Positions 1-6,171 of a stretch of DNA of 6,538 nt are shown piece after piece. Source of the stretch: Nitrososphaerales archaeon (GTDB taxonomy: Archaea; Thermoproteota; Nitrososphaeria; Nitrososphaerales; Gagatemarchaeaceae). The notes under the pieces are model-generated. The model did no database searches and was not told the DNA's origin. It saw only the letters and a program-made list of their open reading frames with translations. The position numbers and the translations under genes are program-made. Numbering within the stretch: position 1 is the first letter of the stretch; every line of letters starts with the position of its first letter. The stretch is taken from NCBI GenBank assembly GCA_030039515.1, contig JASHVT010000081.1, positions 1-6,538 on the forward strand. The letters are read 5' to 3'.

Positions 1-416
1 GCCTTCGGTATCCACTTCTGCTCTCTGAGGAACCTCTCGATGGGGATGGTCTTCGTTCCCCTGGCGTTTCCGACCGCGAACTCGTAGCCTATGTGGACGG
101 CGGCCACTCCACCGGCCGCGACAAGGGGGAAGATCGGCGAGACCCTGTAGGGGTCAGCCGCGACGAATGCGAGCGCTATCGCGTCTGCCTGCCCGACCGC
201 GCCTATCAGAACGAAGACCAGAGCGACGCCGCCGATGACACCCACCTTGATCACCTCTAGCTCGACCGGAGGGTTCGCGGCTGTGACCATCGAGTAGACG
301 ATGTACGCTACTCCGGCGAGCGCTGGGAGCCACACGAGGTCGCTGACAGCCCTGTCTTTGATGTCCTGGTAGGCTGCGAGGCCCAGCGACGCGGCTAGCA
401 GGATCTGGGCGTACAT
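1..416 (-). CDS. Prepilin/prearchaellin peptidase (A24 family), N-terminal part, cut by window edge
   Basis: This is a membrane aspartyl protease of the FlaK/PibD type, which removes the class III signal peptide from archaellins and archaeal type IV pilins at the cytoplasmic face of the membrane. About 138 residues are visible from ATG 416 and the frame runs open off the left edge, so the C-terminal part is missing (relatives are roughly 220-250 aa). Seen: a hydrophobic first helix (residues 1-16), then YQDIKDRAVSD with Asp18; helices near 28-46, 56-75 and 94-110; and GQAD at 75-78 with Asp78. The spacing matches the two catalytic aspartates of the family (Asp18 and Asp79 in methanococcal FlaK). 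The second motif is normally GxGD; here Ala77 replaces its second glycine. The start is supported by a TATA box about 28 bases upstream. It lies downstream of the ligase on the same strand but seems to have its own promoter. No pilin or archaellin gene is in the window, so its substrate class is unknown. Confidence 0.85.
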   Translation of the reverse strand, partial: MYAQILLAASLGLAAYQDIKDRAVSDLVWLPALAGVAYIVYSMVTAANPPVELEVIKVGVIGGVALVFVLIGAVGQADAIALAFVAADPYRVSPIFPLVAAGGVAAVHIGYEFAVGNARGTKTIPIERFLREQKWIPK

Positions 417-440
417 CCGGGATGGAACCCAGGGGCGCCG

Positions 441-447
441 ATATAAG
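441..447 (-). promoter_or_regulatory. TATA box for the prepilin peptidase gene
   Basis: On the minus strand the 53-base gap between the ligase stop and ATG 416 contains CTTATAT, centred about 28 bases before the ATG. That spacing puts transcription start at or just before the start codon, so the mRNA would be leaderless. No Shine-Dalgarno-like motif is visible next to the ATG, which fits. Confidence 0.65.
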
Positions 448-468
448 CCCCCGAGCGACTCGCTGCGT

Positions 469-2127
469 TCACTCTACCTTGAGCTTCTGGGAGGAGAATA
501 TGCGCTCGACCTTCTCCATCGTGTCGATGTCCGAGACCGCCTTGTCCGTCCTGATCCGTTTGATCCTGGGGAACCTCAGGGCATAACCGCTGTCATGCCT
601 GTCGCTCCTCTGGATGCTGTCGAACGCGACCTCTATCACAATCTCCGGTCTTACGACCATCCTGTACCTCTGGTTCTTGACCGTGGACTCCTTGAGCCTC
701 TTCGTCATCTCTCCGATCTCCGCGTCCGTGAGGCCGCTGTACGCCTTCCCTATAGTCCTCAGCTCCCCGCCGTCGAGCACTGCGAACGTGTAGTCAGAAA
801 TCACTCCCGCCCTCTTCCCGTTTCCATACTCGGCCGCCACGATCACCGCGTCGATTGTGTCGAGCTCCTCCTTCAGCTTGACCCAGCCCGAGCCTCTGCG
901 CCCCATGCTGTACCTGCTCTCAGGGTCCTTGACAACCAGCCCTTCGAAGCCGAGGTCCCTGCTTCTCCTGAACGACTCGGCCACCTCTTCGGAGCTCCCG
1001 ACCAGGTCGGAGTGCGCGAGCGCGGCTCCCGACCCGCCGATCACCTCAGTCAGGGCATCCCTTCTCTTCCCAAGGGGCTCGTCGACGAGCTCGTCCTCCC
1101 CAAGAAGCAGCGCATCGAACGCGAAGTACATGACCGGGGCCTTCTGCGCCGCCTGCTCGAAGCTCCTCTGCCTCCTCAGCCTTCTTTGGAGGAGCTGGAA
1201 TGGGAGAGGTCTCCCTTCGGCGAAGGGGACAATCTCGCCGTCGAGGATGAAGTCGCGGCCGTCCGACCTGAACATCCCTTCGACCTCAGGGAAGCTGGAG
1301 GTTATGTCCTCGAGCCGCCGCGAGAATATCCTGACCAGTCCGTCCAGCCGGTGGACCTGCGCTCTGACGCCGTCATACTTGTACTCCGCGTACGCCTTGC
1401 CTGAGAAGTGAGCAGCCACCTCTTCCGCCGTGGGGAGAGGTTCGGCGAGCATGAAGTTCACAGGATGGAAGGGCCTCAGCCTGACCGATGCCAGCTCTCC
1501 TGACGCCGCGGCCCGGGCCATGGACCCTATGTCTCCTATCGCCATGTGCGCTCTAGCTGACAGGTCCTTCGGGACCGAGTAGGCTGCCGCGATGGCCTCC
1601 TCCAGGAGGCCATCCACAACCCCGGTCCTCATCTCGCCTGTCAACGCCTTCACGATGTATTTCGCCTCCACCGGTGACGACCTGAGGAACAGGGACTCGA
1701 CAACCTTCTTGCGCAGCTCCAGGGAGCCCTTTCCTTTGGCCGACCTGAGCGTTTCGAAGGCAGACTTCACGTCGTCGAGGGATAGCCGCGCTTCGAAGAG
1801 CGGCTGAGCCCTCTTCTCGGAGAGGAACTCCTGCGCCACCTCGCCGAGGTCACCCTGCTCCAGATAGGCTGCCGAAAGCTGGCTCTGTCCCCTTCCCGTC
1901 AGGTCAAGGATGACCTCCACTAGGGTGGAGTACCCCACTCTGGCCTCGTCGGCGCTCCCTCTCTCGGACGAGCGCCCGACCGAGAGCCTCGTCGCGAACT
2001 CAGCGTCCTTCGGCTCCAGCCCCTTGAGGTAGCTGGCGAGGAGAGACACCTTCTCCTTCTTGCTCGCGGTCGCCCTGACCCTCTCTAGAACGCAGGCAAG
2101 GTCGGAGAGGCTCGCGTCCCTGCTCAT
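469..2127 (-). CDS. lig: ATP-dependent DNA ligase, archaeal type
   Basis: This enzyme seals nicks in duplex DNA using ATP through a lysyl-AMP intermediate, joining Okazaki fragments and completing repair. The 552 residues follow the archaeal/eukaryotic ligase plan: an N-terminal helical DNA-binding domain (about 1-220), an adenylation domain and a C-terminal OB-fold domain. Nucleotidyltransferase motifs appear in order: motif I KYDGVR at 250-255 with nucleophile Lys250, motif III FILDGEIV at 293-300, motif IIIa YFAFDA at 334-339, motif IV EGLVVKDP at 395-402, motif V WVKLK at 415-419, and motif VI around RFPRIKRIRTDK at 518-529. All key residues look intact and the length is near normal (family about 550-610). 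The start ATG overlaps the acetyltransferase stop as ATGA, and no Shine-Dalgarno motif precedes it, so translation is probably coupled. I see no clear PCNA-binding motif and no T-run terminator after the stop. Confidence 0.97.
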   Translation of the reverse strand: MSRDASLSDLACVLERVRATASKKEKVSLLASYLKGLEPKDAEFATRLSVGRSSERGSADEARVGYSTLVEVILDLTGRGQSQLSAAYLEQGDLGEVAQEFLSEKRAQPLFEARLSLDDVKSAFETLRSAKGKGSLELRKKVVESLFLRSSPVEAKYIVKALTGEMRTGVVDGLLEEAIAAAYSVPKDLSARAHMAIGDIGSMARAAASGELASVRLRPFHPVNFMLAEPLPTAEEVAAHFSGKAYAEYKYDGVRAQVHRLDGLVRIFSRRLEDITSSFPEVEGMFRSDGRDFILDGEIVPFAEGRPLPFQLLQRRLRRQRSFEQAAQKAPVMYFAFDALLLGEDELVDEPLGKRRDALTEVIGGSGAALAHSDLVGSSEEVAESFRRSRDLGFEGLVVKDPESRYSMGRRGSGWVKLKEELDTIDAVIVAAEYGNGKRAGVISDYTFAVLDGGELRTIGKAYSGLTDAEIGEMTKRLKESTVKNQRYRMVVRPEIVIEVAFDSIQRSDRHDSGYALRFPRIKRIRTDKAVSDIDTMEKVERIFSSQKLKVE

Positions 2128-2627
2128 TGGGCGATTCGCGTGGCCATCACGAAGGCAGCCTCGCCGTCCCGGTAGTACGCCTCGAGGCTCCCCGTCTTCT
2201 TGTACCCGAGCTTCTCGTACAGCCTCATCGCGCTCTCGTTCGAGACCCTCACCTCAAGGTAGCACTCCGTCGCTGACTTCCTGGCTATCTCCCCATGAGA
2301 GGTGAGCATGAGGGCGGTGCCTAGTCCCTTGCCCCGGTGCCCGTCTTTCACCGCTATCGAGACTATGTGCCCTCGCCTGGCCAGACCAAGCCTCCTCAGA
2401 TAGGAGAAGCCGTACTCTATCCTGTTCATCACGTATCCGACCACCTCCCCGTTCAGCTCGGCGACCAGGAAAGTCTCAGGAAACTCGTTCAGTATGTCGT
2501 AGTAGAAGCTGTCCGTATAGTGTTCGGGGAGCGTCGTCATGTTGATCTGTATCACTGCGGGAATGTCCCCTGCTTCGCACCGGCGGATCGAGTACTCACC
2601 GACGTGGGCCATCGCCGATTTCTGCAC
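2124..2627 (-). CDS. GNAT N-acetyltransferase, archaeal Ard1/RimI-like
   Basis: This is a 167-residue cytoplasmic GNAT-fold enzyme, probably an N-terminal protein acetyltransferase using acetyl-CoA. Seen: LPEHY at 33-37, close to the LPENY stretch I recall from Sulfolobus Ard1; VVGYVMNRIEYGFS at 62-75; beta-4 HIVSIAVKD at 87-95 leading into acetyl-CoA pyrophosphate loop RGKGLG at 98-103; then YLEVRVSNESAMRLYEKLGY at 123-142, the signature of Ard1/RimI enzymes. A YYRDGEAAFVM ending also matches that group. The start is a GTG at 2627, chosen because a TATA-like CTTAAC lies 27 bases upstream; an in-frame ATG at 2612 (residue 6) is the alternative and would leave a 15-base leader without a Shine-Dalgarno motif. 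The gene is first in an operon with the ligase (ATGA overlap). Assignment to protein N-terminal acetylation is family-based inference; the substrates are not visible. Confidence 0.88.
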   Translation of the reverse strand: MQKSAMAHVGEYSIRRCEAGDIPAVIQINMTTLPEHYTDSFYYDILNEFPETFLVAELNGEVVGYVMNRIEYGFSYLRRLGLARRGHIVSIAVKDGHRGKGLGTALMLTSHGEIARKSATECYLEVRVSNESAMRLYEKLGYKKTGSLEAYYRDGEAAFVMATRIAQ

Positions 2628-2651
2628 TACATCGACTGAGGCCGCCTCGCG

Positions 2652-2657
2652 GTTAAG
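2652..2657 (-). promoter_or_regulatory. Probable TATA element for the acetyltransferase-ligase operon
   Basis: On the minus strand CTTAAC is centred 27 bases before the GTG at 2627. It is a weak match to the archaeal TATA consensus, but it is the only AT-rich step in the right place, and it supports the GTG as a leaderless start. Confidence 0.45.
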
Positions 2658-2680
2658 TCTTGCTGGTGGCAGGGAGACAT

Positions 2681-2688
2681 CTTATTAC
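2681..2688 (+). promoter_or_regulatory. Probable TATA element for the site-2-protease-like gene
   Basis: CTTATTAC stands out in a GC-rich stretch and is centred about 29 bases before the in-frame TTG at 2714, the spacing expected for a leaderless or nearly leaderless transcript. It lies inside the longer open frame that begins at TTG 2660, which argues against that earlier start. The minus-strand acetyltransferase promoter lies about 30 bases away in the same divergent gap. Confidence 0.5.
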
Positions 2689-2713
2689 CTGTCCGGCGGC
2701 GTTCGGCGCAGAC

Positions 2714-3832
2714 TTGTCGTCCCCTTCTCAAGACGTCGACGACCTCGTTAGGAAGAGCTTCACGGTGACCGACAAGTTCCTCCTACCGGACGGAGAGGAG
2801 GAGTATGAGATAGCCTACGGCCCAGGGACCAAGGATAGCTTTGAGAAGCTGTGCTCCGAACTGGACCCGCGCGGCCTAGTCCCCTGGCTGAGAGGTACGA
2901 AGGACGAGTGCGTCCTGACGATCAGGAAGAAGGCTGAGCCCGTCCGCTCAAAGTCGAGAATCCCGCTGATCCTTCTTTTCCTTACCGTCGCAGCGGTCGT
3001 GGCAGCCTCGCTTCTGGAGTGGTCAGAGTTCTCCTCGTTGGCCCCCTCTTCTGCTGGAGTCCAGGTCGCCGCGGAGTACGGCGCGTGCGTCGCCGCCATC
3101 CTAGCCATCAGGGAGGCCGGCCACAGGTACGCCGCTAGGAGGTCCAAGACACGTCCGAGCTCCTCCGTGTTGCTTCCTGGAATACCGGGGGTGACCGCGG
3201 TCCTTCCCTCGCTCGGCTTCCTATCGTTCCAGAGATCGCCTCTTGTCAACCGCGACAGATACTTCGACCTGATGGCCGTCGGACCCCTGACGATACTCCT
3301 TGCCGCTGTCGTCCTTGAAGCATGCAGGAACCTGACGTCGTACGTCTCCGCCGTCCAGCTCACGAGCTGCCAGGCGGTGAACTCCGTCGTCTCGGTCTGC
3401 CCGATAAATCCGAGCGTGCTGCAGGCGGCCGTAGACTGGCTTGGAGGGCTGTTGCCGCACGCACCGTCGCAAAGCTCTCTCATCCTCTCTCCCGTAGGGG
3501 ACGCCGCGGCAGTCGGCTTCCTCCTGGCGTTCGTCAGTATAGTGCCGATGGCGTCCTTCGACGGGGGGCACCTCGCCTCGACCGTCTGGGGGACGAGGGG
3601 CGCGAGGGCGGCGACCTACCTTTGCGTCCTCCTGTTGATCGTCTTCGACACGCCCTTCTACTGGGGGATCGCGATAGTGGTGCTGCTGCTCGCGGGCCGC
3701 CCGCTCCAGGTCCAGCTCCTGGACGAGGTCTCTGATCTGTCGAAGAACAAGCGGATGTTCTACCTGCTGATGATAGCGCTCGCCCTGATGTGCGTGCCCG
3801 TGCCCCAGAACCTGGCGACGCTGCCGCTATGA
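2714..3832 (+). CDS. Site-2-protease-family membrane protein with altered HExxH (REAGH)
   Basis: This polytopic membrane protein has the layout of archaeal S2P (peptidase M50) proteins, which cleave substrates inside the membrane. From the preferred TTG start at 2714 it has 372 residues. A soluble N-terminal domain (about 1-75) carries the LVPWLRG stretch typical of these proteins. Hydrophobic segments lie near 83-103, 115-132, 160-172, 186-204, 261-279, 297-328 and 347-363. The second segment ends in REAGH (133-137) where active members have HExxH; Glu134 and His137 remain but the first zinc-ligand His is Arg (codon AGG, 3110-3112). The family stretch QRSPLVNRD follows near 173-181. The second motif, normally NxxPxxxxDGG, reads SIVPMASFDGGH, keeping Asp283 but with Ser for Asn. 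No other HExxH exists in the protein. The loop at 204-229 has three cysteines. Upstream start TTG 2660 is unlikely because the TATA box lies within it. The 3' end overlaps the LarA-like gene by 6 bases. The protein is either an inactive relative or one with unusual metal binding. Confidence 0.85.
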   Translation: MSSPSQDVDDLVRKSFTVTDKFLLPDGEEEYEIAYGPGTKDSFEKLCSELDPRGLVPWLRGTKDECVLTIRKKAEPVRSKSRIPLILLFLTVAAVVAASLLEWSEFSSLAPSSAGVQVAAEYGACVAAILAIREAGHRYAARRSKTRPSSSVLLPGIPGVTAVLPSLGFLSFQRSPLVNRDRYFDLMAVGPLTILLAAVVLEACRNLTSYVSAVQLTSCQAVNSVVSVCPINPSVLQAAVDWLGGLLPHAPSQSSLILSPVGDAAAVGFLLAFVSIVPMASFDGGHLASTVWGTRGARAATYLCVLLLIVFDTPFYWGIAIVVLLLAGRPLQVQLLDEVSDLSKNKRMFYLLMIALALMCVPVPQNLATLPL

Positions 3833-4927
3833 CGCGACAACGCGGCACTCTCCGGCCCTTGCCACGACGTTGACCTTGGCAGACCTGCCTACCTTGTTGA
3901 GGAGCCGGCCCACCGCCTCTCCTGATCCCCTGGCAGTGGATATCCCCAGCTTCGACTTTAGGTAGACCTCAGGGAGGCCGGTCAGTATCAGGACCTCATA
4001 GTCCTCCTTGAGCTTGTCCAGATAGTGTATCTCTTCCAAGCCTTCGACGTACTTGGTCCTCCTCTTGGGGGCGTCCCAGCCCATCCTCCCTGTGGCGAGC
4101 ATCTGCAGCGCGGTCGACCCCAGCCCCCCCGAGCACTCGGCGACGAGGAGCAGGTGCCCGGATGGCCTAAGCGCGGGCAGGGCGCTCCAGGCCGCCCTTA
4201 TCGATGACGACAATGTGTCATCGTATCCCGCGCCACCCGCTCCCAGGATGAGTCCCTTGGAGACCGGCATGTTGACCTCGAGGAACGAGTCCTTGAGGGC
4301 CTCGAACGGGGCGCCATGGCTCAGGTCCGTTGCCCTTCCTCCTCGCGGGACGATGGTCAGGAACTCGCTCCCTGGAATCCTTGAGGCGAGCTCTTGCATC
4401 TTGTCATAGGAAGCCGTCCTCGCGAACGGGGCGGGCTCCATGTCGCTCCTCGCGGCGACCGCCTCGGGGAGCGACCCTGCGACCCAGTTCATGCACGCCT
4501 CGGCCTGGGCGTCGAGCACGCCGAACAGCGGGTCGGGCCTGCCTGTCCCTAGGAAGACCTTCTTTCCTTCGCCCATGATGTCCGGCGAGTACGCAACCGG
4601 GCCCTGCGAGCCCTGGATTGGAGGCGGGAGCGTGGAGATCTTGCCTTTCAGGTCTGGAACCGCAGACTCGAGAGGCTTCGGAGCAGACGCGACGATCCTC
4701 AGGGTAGGAATCGAAGCGATTGTCTGGGAGAGCGACTTCAGCGCACCGATGGTAGAGGGAGCGGAGTCGCAGACAAAGAGCATAGCAGCCTGCTTGACGA
4801 GCTCAGGCAGCCCGGGAAGATCTGACTGCGTCTTGTCGGGGACTGACTCCGCGACCGACCCCAGATTCTCGGCCTGGATCGAAATAAGAGTCTCAACCGC
4901 TCCGTATGGAACCCAGAGTTCGGTCAA
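3827..4927 (-). CDS. Divergent LarA-like (DUF2088) protein, likely lacking racemase residues
   Basis: This 366-residue soluble protein resembles the two-domain nickel-dependent lactate racemase (LarA/DUF2088) superfamily. Seen: VPYG at 6-9, matching the LPYG opening of LarA; CDSAPSTIGALKSL at 53-66, where LarA has DxTRPxP, so the arginine motif is missing; and a C-terminal half with the family's GGAGYDD (231-237) and LLLVAECSGGLGS (259-271), followed by a Rossmann-like ending near LTGLPE (315-320). Only three histidines are present (204, 258, 301), and the paired histidines and lysine used by LarA for the nickel-pincer cofactor and catalysis are not evident. A lactate racemase function should therefore not be assumed. 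The start is TTG 4927: only one sense codon separates it from an in-frame TGA upstream, the next ATG is at residue 50, and a TATA box sits 28 bases before it. It diverges from pyrE and converges on the site-2-protease-like gene. Family placement rests on motif memory only. Confidence 0.6.
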   Translation of the reverse strand: MTELWVPYGAVETLISIQAENLGSVAESVPDKTQSDLPGLPELVKQAAMLFVCDSAPSTIGALKSLSQTIASIPTLRIVASAPKPLESAVPDLKGKISTLPPPIQGSQGPVAYSPDIMGEGKKVFLGTGRPDPLFGVLDAQAEACMNWVAGSLPEAVAARSDMEPAPFARTASYDKMQELASRIPGSEFLTIVPRGGRATDLSHGAPFEALKDSFLEVNMPVSKGLILGAGGAGYDDTLSSSIRAAWSALPALRPSGHLLLVAECSGGLGSTALQMLATGRMGWDAPKRRTKYVEGLEEIHYLDKLKEDYEVLILTGLPEVYLKSKLGISTARGSGEAVGRLLNKVGRSAKVNVVARAGECRVVAS

Positions 4928-4951
4928 ACATCAGCCGAGCCTTCAAATTGG

Positions 4952-4959
4952 TTTTTAAG
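4952..4959. promoter_or_regulatory. Shared bidirectional TATA box between the LarA-like gene and pyrE
   Basis: TTTTTAAG on the plus strand reads CTTAAAAA on the minus strand, so one near-palindromic AT element can be read both ways. Its centre (4955.5) is 27.5 bases before ATG 4983 of pyrE and 28.5 bases before TTG 4927 of the LarA-like gene. Both transcripts would then be leaderless. No second convincing TATA element exists in the 55-base gap; CAAATTGG at 4944-4951 is too close to the minus-strand start. Confidence 0.75.
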
Positions 4960-4982
4960 CTCGAAAGCCCGACGCTGCCTCC

Positions 4983-5594
4983 ATGCCTTCGATCGGCAAG
5001 CGTGGCCTCAGCAGCCTCGCGGAGGGGCTGGTCAAGGCCGGAGCGCTCCAGTTCGGGACATTCACTCTGCCCGACGGCAGCGACAGCTCGTACTTCATCA
5101 ACCTGAGGGGCCTTCCGAGCTATCCGGGGGTCTACGGCCTCGTCATCGACGCGATGGAAGGTGTGGTGGCCAGGAAAGCCTCGAAGGCTGACGCGATTTG
5201 CGGGATCCCGATCAGCGGGCTGACGATGGCGTCCCCCATAGCCACCTCTCTGAAGAAGCCGCTCGTCTACACGAGGTCGAAGGCCGGCCGGGACGAGAGG
5301 ATGATAGAAGGGGAGGTGAGGCCGGGCTGGAACGTCCTGGTGGTCGACGACCTATCGAAGTCCGGCAACTCTGTGCTCGCATCCGCTAAGGTCGTGGAGC
5401 AAGAGGGAGGGGTGGTCACTGACGCGGTGGTGCTCATCGACAGACTCCAGGGTGCGCGAGGGAGGCTCGCGAAGGCCGGGATCGCTCTCAACTCGGTCAC
5501 CGACGTGATGGAGCTCGCCGAGACACTCTACTCGATGGAGCAGATCTCGAAGGAGCAGCTGGACTCGATGTCGAAGTCGGTCAGGACCCGCTAG
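4983..5594 (+). CDS. pyrE: Orotate phosphoribosyltransferase
   Basis: This enzyme converts orotate and PRPP to orotidine 5'-monophosphate, the fifth step of de novo UMP synthesis, as a cytoplasmic homodimer. The 203 residues show the type I phosphoribosyltransferase plan: FGTFTLPDGSDSSYFINLR at 24-42 for the orotate-side hood, CGIPISGLTMA at 73-83, YTRSKAGRDERMIEG at 96-110 corresponding to the mobile catalytic loop, and the PRPP-binding motif VLVVDDLSKSGNS at 118-130 with the acidic pair Asp122-Asp123. The loop is shorter than in bacterial OPRTs: Arg98 and Lys100 remain, but the following K-x-H/Y-G is absent and Arg103 may substitute. The PRPP motif is also unusual, with SKSGNS where TTGGS-like residues are common. 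ATG 4983 is supported by the TATA box 27.5 bases upstream. The TAG stop interlocks with the TBP stop. No other pyr gene is in the window. Confidence 0.9.
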   Translation: MPSIGKRGLSSLAEGLVKAGALQFGTFTLPDGSDSSYFINLRGLPSYPGVYGLVIDAMEGVVARKASKADAICGIPISGLTMASPIATSLKKPLVYTRSKAGRDERMIEGEVRPGWNVLVVDDLSKSGNSVLASAKVVEQEGGVVTDAVVLIDRLQGARGRLAKAGIALNSVTDVMELAETLYSMEQISKEQLDSMSKSVRTR

Positions 5595-6148
5595 TAGACC
5601 ATCAGACCCTTCTCTTCGAGGGTCACGTGGAGGTTGTTCACGGCCCGGTACACCTCGCTCTCCTTCTTGGCCCCGGTGCACACCAGCTTCCCAGACGCGA
5701 AGAGGAGGATCACCGTCTTGGGGTCTGCCATCCTGTGGATGAGACCGGGGAACTGCTCTGGCTCGTACATGGACTTTGGCAGCACGCGCGCGGCCTCCTC
5801 AAGGTGGACCTTCCCACCAAGGCTGGCCGACGCGACGATGTTCTGGATCTCTACGACCGCCTCGTTCTTTATGGGAATCTTACCCTTCTTCAGCTGCCTG
5901 ACCACCTCCTCGACTGCCTTCCTCGCCTGCTCCTCGGACTTCGCGCCGGTGCAGACCATCTTCCCGGAGCTGAATATCAGAGTAGCGGTCTTCGGGTTCC
6001 TTAGCCTGAATACGAGGCCGGGGAACTGGTCAGGGTGGTATTCGACCGTCACGAAGTTCTTCGTGATGAGGTTCAGGTCGACCGTCTGGTTGATTGATGC
6101 GGATGCCACGACGTTCTCTATGCTTACAATTGCCTTAGTCTGGGGCAC
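5591..6148 (-). CDS. tbp: TATA-box-binding protein (TBP), general transcription factor
   Basis: TBP binds and bends the TATA box, then recruits TFB and RNA polymerase to start transcription. The 185 residues are almost entirely two direct repeats (about 7-88 and 98-179), each with the sequence plan V.I.N.VASAS, a QFPGL step, a PKT step and SGK.VCTGAK. The four DNA-intercalating phenylalanines are present: Phe42 and Phe59 in repeat one, Phe133 and Phe150 in repeat two. There is no long acidic C-terminal tail. The start is GTG 6148 (no ATG precedes the first repeat), and a strong TATA box is centred 28.5 bases upstream, giving a leaderless transcript; the open frame continues upstream, but only through the promoter. 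Its product would act on every promoter listed here, including its own. The 3' end overlaps pyrE by four bases (CTAG) in convergent orientation, with no room for a terminator between them. Confidence 0.98.
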   Translation of the reverse strand: MPQTKAIVSIENVVASASINQTVDLNLITKNFVTVEYHPDQFPGLVFRLRNPKTATLIFSSGKMVCTGAKSEEQARKAVEEVVRQLKKGKIPIKNEAVVEIQNIVASASLGGKVHLEEAARVLPKSMYEPEQFPGLIHRMADPKTVILLFASGKLVCTGAKKESEVYRAVNNLHVTLEEKGLMVY

Positions 6149-6171
6149 TCCCTTCGGGCGTCTTTGCCGAG

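Noticed and set aside
595..1411. Plus-strand open frames of 269 and 184 codons opposite the ligase gene
   Set aside because: They lie wholly inside the ligase, whose motifs are complete; their translations are low-complexity, rich in Leu/Arg/Pro or Ser, as expected for antisense shadows in GC-rich DNA.
2660..2713. Longer N-terminus of the S2P-like protein from TTG 2660
   Set aside because: The extra 18 codons contain the likely TATA box at 2681-2688 and resemble no domain; TTG 2714 sits at leaderless spacing from that box.
2815..3848. Minus-strand open frames of 222, 116 and 104 codons opposite the S2P-like gene
   Set aside because: They have no recognisable motif, Arg/Ser/Pro-rich composition and complete overlap with a gene that shows clear family motifs and membrane segments.
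4202..4223. Perfect 7-base inverted repeat (CGATGAC, 8-base loop, GTCATCG)
   Set aside because: It lies inside the LarA-like coding sequence over the conserved GYDD stretch and follows from its Asp and Ser codons; nothing else suggests a regulatory site.
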